DNA from: Aquatica leii
Taxonomy: Eukaryota; Arthropoda; Insecta; Coleoptera; Lampyridae
Assembly (NCBI GenBank): GCA_035610365.1
Contig: CM069438.1
Coordinates: forward strand, 52,262,837 to 52,326,836
DNA length: 64,000 nucleotides
Direction: 5' to 3'
A program made the position numbers and the translations under genes. Shown piece by piece: positions 1 through 10,169 of the stretch. Positions within the stretch are counted from its first letter, which is position 1. Every line of letters begins with the position of its first letter. The notes beneath the pieces are model-generated. The model had not been told where the DNA came from. It was given only the letters and a program-made list of their open reading frames with translations, and did not search any database.

Positions 1-119
1 GTAACGCGTGGTACGATGTCACGTCGATTCCTAAAAAAGAGGAGTACTCGACTGCTCGATTCAGTCGCTTATTCATGGAAAATTGTTTTAACGGTAACAG
101 ACCTTTTCGGTTGTAGACG

Positions 120-262
120 TTTTTACCGACCATGAAGTTTCTTAGTTAGTTAGTTAGTTAGCTGGTGTTGATAAATAGCGGTGTTGCTTTCAGTCATTGG
201 TAGGTGACGTATGAAATCTTGAAGTTTTGTTATAGGTCCGCTTCTCTACTTTAAGCTCGTAA
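120..262. repeat. Dispersed repeat copy 1 with (TTAG)n run
   Basis: This stretch resembles 958-1105: both contain an 'accgaccatgaa / accgatcatgaa' start, then 'gttgataaa(t/c)agcggtgttgctttnagt', then 'gaagttttgt.ata.gtc'. The first copy has an extra run of about five TTAG units at 142-161 that the second lacks. The two copies flank the first minisatellite block, so they may mark an old duplication of the whole unit. No coding function is visible. Confidence 0.5.
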
Positions 263-386
263 CACTCTTCGTAGCTTTTAGTATCACTTCAAATTCAGCA
301 AACTCTTTTAGAAAAAAAATTCTTAAACTCTTTGAGGCGTGTGGCAAACTTGGCGGAAATGCTTCACAATTCTGCTGCTTGGTTTT

Positions 387-560
387 TCAACGTTTGTCTC
401 GTAAAAAAAAATGTTGCTTCTCGGTGGTTGGTACTTCTTCAAAACGTAGTTCAAACTGTCGTATAAACGCTACTGGGTCTTTGGTCAGGTCTCCGCTAAA
501 CGTTGCCAATGGTCGGCAAATGGTTGATGCAAGTAGCACCTGGCGAAGTCTTGGTTGACA
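387..560 (-). mobile_element. Fossil gag-like fragment (LTR-retrotransposon type)
   Basis: A minus-strand frame reads RPLATFSGDLTKDPVAFIR followed by QFELRFEEVP. This has the look of the start of a Ty3/Gypsy-type gag domain, where a 'F.Gd..dp..fi..fe..f' pattern is usual. Only the start of the domain is present. The same frame runs into the minisatellite, so that repeat may have grown inside or next to a gag gene. Old and broken; family not resolved. Confidence 0.4.
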
Positions 561-608
561 TTCATTGTAGTTGTTGTTACTGTGGGTAATGTGCAGACAT
601 TGGTTGGA

Positions 609-946
609 GTTAGTCGTTTCGGCGGACAATTTTTGGAAGCGGTAGTTGTCATCTCGGAAGACTATGGTTAAAAGCAGTAGTAGTTGTCTCGGCGAGCGGT
701 AATTGAAGGCGGTAATTGAAGGCGGTAATTGTCGCATCGCAACGATGGTTGCAAACGGAAGTTGTCGTCTTGACGAACGTTAGTTGAAAGCGGTAGTTGT
801 CGTCTCGGCGGACGATGGTTGGCAGTAGTAAACTGTCGTTTTACCGAACGATCGTTAGAAGTAGTTGTCGTCTCGGCGAACGATGTTTGGAGGCGGTAAG
901 ATGTCGTTTCGGCAGACGATGGTTAAAGACGGTAAAGAGTCGGTTT
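609..946. repeat. Degenerate ~35-bp minisatellite, block 1
   Basis: A core close to gttgtcgtctcggcggacga, followed by 'tggttgnaagcggta', recurs with a spacing of 33-35 bp (core positions about 731, 764, 799, 833, 867 and 902). Copies differ from each other by several bases, so the array is old. On the minus strand the unit reads as a Pro/Ser/Thr/Asn-rich ~12-residue repeat, but the reading frame is not held across the block. Confidence 0.75.
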
Positions 947-957
947 AAAGACCGATA

Positions 958-1105
958 TACCGATCATGAAAATTTTTTTCCGAATGTTACAAGCGTTGAT
1001 ACTGATTGGTTAGCTGAAGTTGATAAACAGCGGTGTTGCTTTGAGTCTTTAGAAGTTTTGTAATAAGTCTGTTTCTTCACTCTAAGCTTGTAAGGTTATT
1101 CGGTT
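958..1105. repeat. Dispersed repeat copy 2
   Basis: Imperfect copy of 120-262 (shared 'gttgataaacagcggtgttg', 'gaagttttgtaataagtctg', 'actctaagcttgtaa'). It follows directly on minisatellite block 1. The stretch after it, 1106-1540, holds no gene that I can support. Confidence 0.5.
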
Positions 1106-1544
1106 CGTTGGAGCTGTTCCCAGTAACTGCAAAATGTGCGTCGTAAAAACGATTTCTAAGCAGCACAGTTGTGCTTTCTTAAGGCAAACGAGATGTGTGT
1201 TCACGGCGGTGAATAGCGTGGCTAGCTTTTTAAAAAAAATTGTTAGTCTTTCTTTGTTTCCATTTGCTGCAGAACCTGTGTCTTAAAAGCAGTTTGCAGA
1301 CAGATTCGCTAAGGTTTCTTAAGATGAGCTCGCGGGAACGTGTGTGACGTAGTAGGTTTTAGTAATTGATTTTTGCATAAATACGGGTTGTTGTGTTTCC
1401 GCGATCAGTAATAGTGGTAGTTTAGTTGTTGGCTTGTTTTCAACGTGGGTTCGATGGCGGATGCAAGGCTTTTAAGACGTGCTGAAAAGACTCCGACACT
1501 ATTTTGGTCATGAGTTTATGATGGTTGTTGCTTGATATGTCAGC

Positions 1545-1645
1545 TTCTGGCGTTGCTAGAAATCCAGCAAACTATTCCAATAAAAAAATTAAAAGCTGTA
1601 TATACGCTACCAGGTCTTTGGTCCGGTTTCCATTAGAATTGAAGT
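1545..1645 (-). mobile_element. Second short fossil gag-like fragment
   Basis: The minus strand reads NGNRTKDLVAYIQ, clearly related to GDLTKDPVAFIR in the fragment at 387-560, and it again sits directly beside a minisatellite block. It is the same fossil in a second, more decayed copy. It supports the idea that gag sequence plus minisatellite was duplicated as one unit. Confidence 0.35.
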
Positions 1646-1976
1646 TAGTTGGTTGTCGTCTCGGCGGGCGATGTTTGGAAACGGTAGTTCTCGTCTCGGA
1701 AAACAACAGCTGTTGTGTCGGCTGATGATGGTCGAAAGCGGTAATTATAGTCTCGGAAGACGATGGTTAAAAGCGACAGTTGTCGTCTTCACGGATGATG
1801 GTTGGATGCGGTAGTTGTTGTTTCGCCGGCCGATAGTTGAAGGCGGTAATTGTCGTCTGGTCGGATAATAATTGGTGTCAGAAAATTGTCGTCTTAGCGG
1901 GCGATTGTTGAATGTGGTAGTTGTCTTGGCGGACAATTTTTGAAGAAGCTAAGATGTCGTCTCGGCAGACGATGTG
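1646..1976. repeat. Degenerate ~35-bp minisatellite, block 2
   Basis: Same repeat family as block 1: 'gttgtcgtctcggcgggcgatgtttgg', 'gtctcggaagacgatggttaaaag', 'gttgtcgtcttcacggatgatggttgg' and further variants at about 34-36 bp spacing. Its last unit stops at a 'gtgccccacgttctgggg' string at about 1975-1992. Confidence 0.7.
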
Positions 1977-2604
1977 CCCCACGTTCTGGGGTGTCAATTG
2001 ATAGACTCGACGACAATGGTCATTACGGGACGTGATGGATATCAAAGAACGCTATTTCAGCGGTCGTTTGTCATGCTAAAAGTGTCTCGGTGTGATTTTC
2101 GTACCGTATAAGTTTCGTCCCAGATTGCCCACTTTTCACTACATCGAAAGTGGTGGCTGTCAATCGGGGTAATGGTATGGTAATCATCTAACGTCGCGCC
2201 TAGAGATGTTTTCATTTTTAAATACTTACGCGCTTCCACGTTATAAACGAGTGTAATGCTTTTGCTGCTTATGTGAATATAGTCAATTGATCTGTTTTTA
2301 AATAAACAAAATCGTTCATAATCTTTTTAATCTAAACTTGCATTATTTTTAGTATTTTTTGGAGGGTTATTGACTGAATCACCTAACGGAGAAGCCACCA
2401 CTACTATCACTGGATATTTATAAACAATGTCCGCGGATAACTTTCACTTTTATATATCTACTTTGGTATTTATTTTCACTGGCACACACGTTAACTTATT
2501 TATTTAGATCGGCCAATTCTTTTTCCGGTTTAAGACTAACTCCAAGTTTTATTATTTTGCGTGTGGCGTAATAGTTGTTCCTCTCTTTAATTCCACAAGA
2601 TTAA
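1977..2604. other. Stretch without a recognised gene
   Basis: No coding sequence supported. A 'gtgccccacgtt' string at its left edge resembles the strings next to the Gypsy primer sites at 21291-21308 and 46346-46363, but no primer site follows it. 'gtccgcggataacttt' near 2426 matches 49314-49329 in a Gypsy LTR, so decayed LTR sequence is possible. Confidence 0.3.
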
Positions 2605-4870
2605 AGGTAGGTAACAAAGCGCAGGCCTGTAAATTGACTCATTTAAAGCACCCTTCAAGCGACTTTTTGTAAAACCACAATTTTTCGTCGCAAAACGCAG
2701 CAAACTGCTGACATTGCCAGTGCGTTAGAAAGCGTACAAAAGCTTTGCAAACTGTTACCCCCAAATTTTCCAGTACCCCTGCTACAGTTCTTACTCCTTT
2801 CTCGTACGCCCAAGCTGCCCTATCTAAAATAGAAAGAGTCACAGCTTCGCCGGGTACAGTCGCCCCTATTCTTCGTTCGACTGTCATTATCGTGCCCAAA
2901 CCGCATTCTCCTCTAAAGACTTCAGACGAAACTAAAACAACTCTGATGAAAGTTCTAAATCCGCAAACTTATGGCCTACGACTGAACAGAGAAACTCTAT
3001 AAGGCTCGAATCTGAGCGAATGGACTTATTAAAAATTTTCATGGCCGTTCTTGATAAAGCCTTTCTGATCGTCAAACCGCAAGGTAAATCCTTACTTTGT
3101 GTTTCTATCGTAGACGTTTCTACAAACCTCTCCCCTGGACAGGTAAAATAGATAATCCTATCACAAAATTTCGACGATGCTTTTGATGAGATCCTACATC
3201 TAGCGCGAACTGCGCTTGTTTTGGTTATAAAGGTGAAGTCGTTAGCTCGCTGATGCGGTTGCACTCTTCAACAGAATTTCCGCATCCTCTTCTATCCGGT
3301 ACTACTCAGCTATTGTTTTTAATAGTTCGAAGCCCGTCGGATTGATTACAGTCGGCCATTTAACGAATATCTGCACTGATTTATCTATGATTACGATTGG
3401 AAACACCTCCTTGGCAATCGTCGGCGTTTATTGACTGCCGAGTGAAGATGTACGCATTCATCTCCAACACTTCGATAAAATTCTTAATGAACTAAGAGAC
3501 GTTCCTATCATAATAGCAGGTGACTTCAATTTGAAATCGCAGTGCGAGTTCGAGTGCGGACGATGCTTAGAGAACCTCGTGAGTGAACGTGACCGTTGCG
3601 TTGTCAACGAACCTCACCAACCTTTCACTTTCTTTAGCCACTTAAGCTCGACAAACATCAACGTCACCTTGGCGCTTCTTCTGTTGCCAGAAAAATTCTA
3701 AACTTGCGTTTTGTTCCAGAAGTTATTGAAAGCGATCACCGACTGATACGCTTGGAGTTAACCGTCGAAGCCCCCCATTCAGAACCTATCTTTAAAAGAA
3801 TCCTTGATTATAAACCCATAGATCCCGTTCGCCTAAATATGGTAATCGCAAGTTCTATTCCACGTGGTGCTTTGTGCCACAATCCTAAACCTATAGACGC
3901 CGTCATTGGCAAGTTAACTAAGATGATCCTCGATTCTTTCTAACGTAGCTTAAACCGACTAAGTTCTAGAACCGGTGTAGCGTGGTTTAGACCTAAGTTA
4001 GACAGGTAAAAGCGAGCGGTGCTTTGTTTACGAAAACACTACCAAAAACCCCCAGCAGTCTTAAAACCTCAATGGCTTGCTTCTTACAAAGCCGCGCTTC
4101 ACCGATACAAACTGGCAGTGAAGACAGCAAAGTATAGCTCCTGGCAAAGATTCGGTGAAAAAATGGTCCTCTCGTAAGTTCCTGTCGATTCAACCGTGCT
4201 CCAATGTCCAAGACGACGACAGATACACTATCTCAGAATACGAGACGATTAAAGTTATTGTTTGCTCCTTGTTTGTTGGCGATGATTCGACGACTGATTT
4301 GGAAATAAGATCCCAACAAGACCTAACGACGATGTAGCGGCGATGGCTAGTATAATTTCCAAAAACAAGACTTCCGAACCTAACAGAATACATTGTAATG
4401 TCTTACGCGTAATTGTACAAGATTCCCTCTCTTCTACAATCGTTGATTTCTTCAACTCATGCATTAAATGTGGTTATTTTCCTGCCAGCTGGAAAGCGGT
4501 TAAACTCATCACCATTCCCAAACCTGGGAAGAAGAATTTCGTAAATCCCAACTCGTACCGTCCGATAACTCTGTTATCAGAACTTGGCAAACTTTTTGAA
4601 CGTGTGCTTCTCAAAAAGATTCATGACGAGATTCATCTACAAATTTTTTTCCATCCTAGTCAATATGGCTTTGTTCCAGGCAAAACGACAACTGACGCCG
4701 CACGTAGATTAATGACCAATGTACGACCGAACGTTTCCAAGTACAGACTTGTAATTTTCAATGACATATCTGGAGCGTTCAACAACGTATGGTGGCACTC
4801 AATAATAGAAAAAGCTCTCGTCGTTAATGATAGAGCGTACAAGACGTTGTCCTACTGGATGCTCTTTTAG
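2605..4870 (+). mobile_element. R1-like LINE fossil, copy 1 (ORF1 part, endonuclease, RT fingers)
   Basis: Three parts of a non-LTR retrotransposon lie in order on the plus strand. At 2745-3002 a frame has DETKTTLMKVLNPQTYGLRL, like the RNA-binding end of LINE ORF1. At about 3478-3943 the apurinic-type endonuclease shows PIIIAGDFNLKS, a QPFTFFSHLSSTNINVTLA stretch, and SDHRLIRLE. At 4343-4870 RT fingers show WKAVKLITIPKPGKK, NSYRPITLLSELGKLFERVL and QYGFVPGKTTTDAA. Frames are interrupted by stops and shifts, and the RT catalytic YxDD region and everything 3' of it are missing. The part up to about 4015 is repeated at 7817-9206. R1/I-type superfamily; clade not settled. Confidence 0.75.
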
Positions 4871-5197
4871 AAGAACTTTTGTACACAATACAATCTCCTG
4901 CTGGCAGGACTTTCTACCACACGTGCAGCTGTCCTTCCAGTAGGATGTTTATTACCTTCCTGCAGTACGAACAAAATAGGAGAACGTATGAACCACAGAT
5001 AACCCCAGTTTATTGAGATATTTAATTGAATATACACTGGCGTGGGTAACTAATGGAGGAGGAGTTATATTATGTAAAATTTATTATAAAATAAATGCAA
5101 TAAATGTAAAAGTAGGTAAAACATTTAACAATGGAAATTCTTGAAAACAAACAACAAACAGAATACATATTCTTAATAAAAATTTGTAATCGATCAT
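4871..5197. other. Stretch without a gene
   Basis: AT-rich sequence between the LINE remnant and the piggyBac remnant. It probably includes the 3' flank of the piggyBac element, but no clear terminal inverted repeat was found. Confidence 0.3.
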
Positions 5198-5990
5198 TCA
5201 AGCAGGTACTTCATGTTGGAGGTGATGAGTAAAATAATTACGTCCTGTTGTAGAAGCGCATATAACTGCTCGCACCCCGCAACCACTACAATAAAAACTC
5301 GCCTTTTGCTGTACTCTTCTAATTCTACAGCAAATTAAGCATTTTTTTTAACTCTTTGTCTAGCATTGCCTCTACTTAGTGGTACCAGGTAGATTTTCAT
5401 TTGGAACTGCATTTTGAACATTATCATTAATTGCCGCATCATTTACCTCATGGCACCACTGATTTCTCATTAACTGCAGTGCAAGTGCTTCAGTAAAATC
5501 GCTATGTGTGACAGCAGGATCTCGTTTAAAATAAGTGTATGCTAAAAAGGCATTTGTTTCAATAATACCAAAGAGACTTGCGAACATATGGCGTTGTTAA
5601 CGTTGAGTATTCCAAACGTCTTCCAAAGCCAGTCCACTCTGGCGAATATGATTATGTATATCAATGGAAGGTGCACCATAGAAATATTCTTCAACTATTT
5701 GTGGTCTAGGAACTTCTTTTATAACACTCCTCCCAGCTTCATCAAGTATCCTCTTTTTCGCAGGGCTTCCGTTAGTCGTCGTGCCACAAATATCAACAAA
5801 TGTATGAATTTTTTATCTCTCCACGCAAGACTTATTAATTTCGTATCAGGTGGTTCAGTAGTTATTGCTACAAAAAATTGTCCTCTCAGCGGGAGACATC
5901 GTCTTTTATGCTCTGACATAGGATATTTTCTAGTTGCAGTTTTCACTATTCTAATGTAATATAATCTTCAATCATATAATTCCTTTGCAG
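5198..5990 (-). pseudogene. piggyBac-family transposase, C-terminal remnant
   Basis: Read on the minus strand, the piggyBac transposase core appears in order: RGQFFVAITTEPPDTKLISL with AWRDKKFIHLL (the conserved W.D.k.v.ll segment), then VPRPQIVEEYFYGAPSIDIH and HNHIRQSGLALEDVW, then MFASLFGIIETNAFLAYTYF, and last a Cys/His-rich tail with FYCSGCGVRAVICAS and THH before a stop at 5198-5200. The reading frame changes several times, so it is dead. The N-terminal half with the first catalytic aspartates is absent. In live elements this enzyme cuts and pastes at TTAA sites. Confidence 0.75.
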
Positions 5991-6059
5991 TCTTGACTGA
6001 CGAAAACCACGTGCAGCATCTTTCGAAAGTTGACTCATATTTTCCGTTTATCATACTAA

Positions 6060-7556
6060 GATAAGAATGTCTTCGGGGTTTGGACCGTGTCATTGTTGTT
6101 GTAACCGAAGTTGCCAACGTTTCGTCCACTTTCGTAAAGGGCTTCATCAGGGCGTGAGATAAATCGCAAAACTCAAATAAGCAACCGAAATCTAACTAAG
6201 AACTTCTCAAAAGCTAGGTTATCCACTTGTGAAACAAGCCATAATCTAGACTCTGAAAAGGTAAGAAAGAAAACGATAACTTGAAAAAGCAAACGAAAAT
6301 CTAACAAAGAGCCACTACCGAGTTAGGTAATCAACTTGTGAACCAATAAGCTAGATTCTAAACTCCGTAGAAGTGACTTAAGAAAAAATGGTCTCTGTAT
6401 TTAAAGGAAAATTCTATAAATAACTAATGACCGGGAACTAAAGAGGGGATAGATCGAAACCATGATCACGATTTTAGTTATTAAGGTGTTTGATGATTTC
6501 TATGCTTTCTCGGAGTTTCCTGTTGAAAAAGAATGAATTGGCAATCAACGAAACATTATCAAAATCTATCTTGTGACCTGTAGTAAAATGATGTTCAGCA
6601 ACCGCAGACAAATATACTTTTTTCCTTATACAACGATCATGTTCTGAAATGCGAGTAATAACGTAACGACCGGTTTCACCAATGTAGACTAAACCACATG
6701 AACGAGGAATTTGGTATACACTTTGAGATGATGGGAAAGGGAAAGGAAAAATCTGAGAGATTTTGCCTGTCAAGTTGAATATGGGCTTAATACCATTCTT
6801 ACGAAGAAGTTTCCTTATTTCATCTGTAACCTTGTGAATGTAGGGTAAAAAGATCAATTTCGGGTTGGATTCGGGAGTAGAAATGTCCTTAGGCAATCTA
6901 GTACGTGGATGTAGACGACGATTAATAACTCTATGAATATCTCGTTTTGCATAACCATTGTTCACTAAGGTTCTAGCAAGATGACGGAATTCCGAGTCTA
7001 GATTCTCAGGTTGGCAAATAGAAAAGGCACGATGAATCAAAGATTCAATAACAGAACGTTTCTTTGCAGGATGATGATGAGACGAAGCATGACGGTATCT
7101 GTCCATATGAGTGGGTTTGCGATAAACAGAATGGCCCAGAAGTCCGTCGGGCTTACGGATCACAAGAACGTCAAGAAATGGAAGAAAACTATTACTTTCG
7201 ATTTCCATAGTAAATTTGATATCTAAGTGTTGATTGTTAAGATGATCAAGAAACTTGGACAATTCAAGATGACCATGAGACCAAACAATAAACGTGTCGT
7301 CAACATACCTAAACCACACTTCAGGTTTTAATAATGATGATTCCAAAGCAACCGTTTCAAAGGATTCCATGCAAATGTTAGCTACAACAGGTGATAGAGG
7401 AGAACCCATAGCAGCACCAGAAACCTGTTCGTAAAACTTGTTATCAAATTGAAAGTAAGTAGAGGATAGACACTTATCAATAAGAGAAACCAAACTCAAG
7501 TCCTTGCCATGTTGAGACAGAATCTGTTTGATGATAATAAGCGAACCCTTAATAGT
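6060..7556 (-). mobile_element. Penelope-like element, copy 1 (RT palm to GIY-YIG)
   Basis: An open frame at 6474-7499 holds the C-terminal part of a Penelope-like reverse transcriptase and its linked endonuclease. Visible are GSPLSPVVANICMESFE, the catalytic WFRYVDDTFIVW, FLPFLDVLVIRKPDG and YRKPTHMDRYRHA, then, after a linker, a GIY-YIG endonuclease start (CGLVYIGETGR) with a downstream AEHHFTTGH. The RT fingers are missing; sequence switches to minisatellite at about 7557. About 400 bp of noncoding 3' sequence follows the stop and carries a hammerhead-like motif. Copy 2 at 9207-9690 retains the part missing here. Confidence 0.85.
6098..6158 (-). ncRNA. Candidate hammerhead ribozyme of the Penelope-like element
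   Basis: On the minus strand CTGATGA (complement of 6144-6150) is followed by a possible stem II (CCCTTT, ACG loop, AAAG-T-GG), then GAAAC (complement of 6119-6123) and a short hairpin GTTGGCAAC. This is the conserved core order of a hammerhead. Penelope-like elements are known to carry hammerhead motifs in their terminal repeats. Stem I is very short (GCC/GGT) and stem III has a mismatch, so activity is uncertain. Confidence 0.35.
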
Positions 7557-7816
7557 TGAAGTTAGTTGGTTGTCGTCTCGGCAGACGATGTTTGGAAACG
7601 GTAGTTCTTGCCTCGGAAAACAATGGTTAAAAACATTAGCTGTTGTCTCAGCTGATGATGGTTGAAAGCGGTAACTATCGTCTCGGAAGACGATGGTTAA
7701 AAGCGACAGTTGTTATCTTGAGAGACATGATTGGATGCCGTAATCAGGTCGTTTCGGCGGCCGATAGTTGAAGACGGTAGTTGTCGTCTGGTCGGATAAT
7801 GATTGGCGTCAGGAAA
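7557..7816. repeat. Degenerate ~35-bp minisatellite, block 3
   Basis: Third block of the same family. It starts with 'gttgaagttagttggttgtcgtctcggcagacgatgtttgg', almost the same as the start of block 2 at 1640-1676, and ends with 'ataatgattggcgtcaggaaatt'. It separates Penelope copy 1 from LINE copy 2. Its unit order follows that of block 2 closely, which suggests a segmental copy rather than independent growth. Confidence 0.7.
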
Positions 7817-9206
7817 TTAAAGGTAGGTAACAAAGCTCAGGCCTGTAAATTGACTCATTTAAAGCACCCTTCAAGCGACTTTTTGTATAACCACAATTTT
7901 TCGTCGCAAAACGCAGCAAACTGCTGACATTGCCAGTGCGTTAGAAAGCGTACAAAAGCTTTGCAAACTGTTACCCCCAAACTTTCCAGTACCCCTGCTA
8001 CAGTCCTTACTCTTTTCTCGTACGCCCAAGTTGCCCTATCTAAAATAGAAAGAGTCAAAGTTTCGCCGGGTACAGCCGCTCCTGTTCCTCGTTTGACTGT
8101 CGCTATGGTGCCCAAACTGCATTCTCCTCTAAAGACTTCAGACGAAACTAAAACGACTCTGATGAAAGTTCTAAATCCGCAAACTTATGACCTACGACTG
8201 AACAGAGAAACTCTATAAGGCTCGAATCTGAGCGAATGGATTTATTAAAAACTCCCATGGCCGTCCTTGATAAAGCCGTTCTGATCGCCAAACCGCAAGG
8301 TAAATCCTTACCTTGCGTTTCTATCCTCGTCGTTTTTACAAACCTTTTCCCCGAAGCAGGTAAAGAAGGTAATCCTATCACAAATTTTCGACGATGCTTC
8401 TAATGAGATCCTACATCTAGCGCGAACTGCGCTTGTTTTGGTTATAAGAATGAAGTCATTACCTCGCTGATGCGGTTGCACTCTTCAACAGGATTTCCGC
8501 ATCCTCTTCTATGCGGTACTACTCAGCTATTGTTTTTAATAGTTCGAAGCCCGTCGGATTGATTACAGTCGGCCATTTAACGAATACCTGCAATCGTCGG
8601 CGTTTATTGACTGCCGAGTGAAGATGTACGCATTCATCTCCAACACTTCGATAAAATTCTTGATAAACTAAGAGACGTTCCTATCATAATAGCTGGTGAC
8701 TTCAATTTGAAATCGCAGTGCGAGTCCAAGTGCGAACGATGCTTAGAGAACTTTGTGAGTGAACGTGACCGTTGCGTTGTCAACAAACCTCACCAACCTC
8801 TCACCTTCTCTAGCCACTTAAGCTCGACAAATATCAACGTCACCTTGGCGCCTCTTCTGTTGCCTGAAAAATACTAAACTGGCGTGTTGTTCCAGAAGTT
8901 ATGGAAAGCGATCATCGACTGATACGGTTTGAGTTAACCGTCGAAGCCCTCCATCTAGAACCTATCTCTAAGAAAATCCTTTATTATAAACCCATAGATC
9001 CCGTTCCCCTAAATATGGCAATCGCAAGTTCTATTCCAGCTTATCTTCCACGTGGTGCTTTGTGCCACAATCCTAGATCTGTAGACGCCGTCATTGGCAA
9101 GTTGACCAAGATGATCCTCGATTCTTGCTAACGTAGCTTAAACCGCATAAGTTCTAGAGCCGGTGTACCGTGGTTTAGTCCTAAGTTAGATAAGTTAAAG
9201 CGATCG
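7817..9206 (+). mobile_element. R1-like LINE fossil, copy 2 (ORF1 part and endonuclease)
   Basis: Near-duplicate of 2605-4015. It starts at the same base ('ttaaaggtaggtaacaaagc') and runs through ORF1-like sequence (7961-8218) and the endonuclease segment (IIIAGDFNLKS; SDHRLIRFELTVEAL at 8901-9131). It lacks a block of about 60 bases present near 3370-3430 of copy 1. At 9206 the sequence passes into Penelope-like sequence. Frames are broken. Confidence 0.75.
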
Positions 9207-9690
9207 GATTCCATAAAAATGTTAGTTACAACAGGTGATAGAGGAGAACCCATAGTAGCACCAGAAACTTGTTCGTAAAACTTGTTATCAAAGTGGAAGT
9301 AAGTAGAGGATAGACACTTATCAATAAGAGGAACCAAACTCAAGTCCTTGCCGTGTTGAGACATAATCTGTTTGATGATAATAAGCGAACCCTTAATAGG
9401 AACTTTAGTAAAAAGTGAAGTAACATCAAAGCTCTCGAGAAGATCTTGGGGTTCAAGTTTTATAGTTTCTAGACGTTAAATAAAATGCTGAGAGTTGAGG
9501 ATGTGAGAAGAGGTTTTACCTGTAAACTCGCAAAGAATGTTGAACAAGAACATGACTAGCTTGTAGGTAGGAGATTGGATAGTACTGACGATAGGTCGAA
9601 AAGGAATACCTTGTTTGTTAATTTTAGAAAGTCTATATAGACGAGATGGTTTAGAATCTGATGGGGTAAGTCGACGTTTAGTTTCATCAC
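9207..9690 (-). mobile_element. Penelope-like element, copy 2 (RT fingers and palm)
   Basis: The minus strand shows the N-terminal half of a Penelope RT: PSRLYRLSKINKQGIPFRPI, VSTIQSPTYKLVMFLFNIL, then LLESFDVTSLFTKVPI (motif A with its aspartate), KDLSLVPLIDKCLSSTYF and GSPLSPVVTNIFMES. It stops before the YVDD box. It overlaps copy 1 by roughly 180 bases and sits within LINE sequence, between 9206 and the LINE 3' piece. Confidence 0.75.
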
Positions 9691-10103
9691 ATCACGACTT
9701 TGCCCTTATGTACGGCGCGGACCTGTCCGTAGCGTTTTCGAATTCAAGTACCTCGGACTTTTGTTTGACGACTGATTGAGTTTTGTAAAACATCGCGCAT
9801 TCATGGTTGACAAGTGCAAGAGCGTCTTGCACTTGTTCTACAAATACTCACGCTTGTAATGAAACCTACACAAAAAATCTAGGCCTAGACATTCGGTACC
9901 ACAGACTTCGACATTCCCACGTGGTGCGAAAACTGACCTCGTTCCAATCCCTATTGTTCTTGGCAAGGCTGACACGTGCAATTTCCTTGACCATCATGTT
10001 TTGCTCAACGACTTTCCGTCTTTTTCAGCGGCCAAGCGTCACTTAAAAGTCTTGATCTTGGGTGAATGGTAGCGGCTGTGGAACACTACCTAGATAGGGC
10101 GTA
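9691..10103 (+). mobile_element. LINE RT C-terminal and post-RT fragment
   Basis: The plus strand reads FEFKYLGLLFDD then LSFVKHRAFMVDKCKSVLH, the usual end of a LINE reverse transcriptase (F.YLG..fd..lsf..Hi), followed further on by FPSFSAAKRHLKVLILGEW and RLWNTT. It may be the 3' part of the LINE whose 5' part is copy 2. At about 10104 it abuts a stub of a Gypsy LTR. Confidence 0.6.
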
Positions 10104-10129
10104 ACGCAAATAATTTCTCGAACGTTTCA
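10104..10129 (-). repeat. Stub of the 3' LTR of Gypsy copy A
   Basis: 'gcaaataatttctcgaacgtttca' matches the end of the LTRs at 16267-16290, 54191-54214 and 60436-60459. All the rest of this LTR is missing; LINE sequence abuts it, so no target-site duplication can be read for copy A. Confidence 0.8.
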
Positions 10130-10169
10130 CTGCTCCCTTCTTAGGCCTGTTCTGTCCCAGAACAGGAGA

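Noticed and set aside
142-161. TTAG tandem run as a telomere-like repeat
   Set aside because: Only about five units of a four-base repeat; the usual insect telomere unit is TTAGG, and the context is a dispersed repeat.
797-1063. Plus-strand frame across the minisatellite as a gene
   Set aside because: It follows the repeat unit, has no domain, and the frame is not kept between the related blocks.
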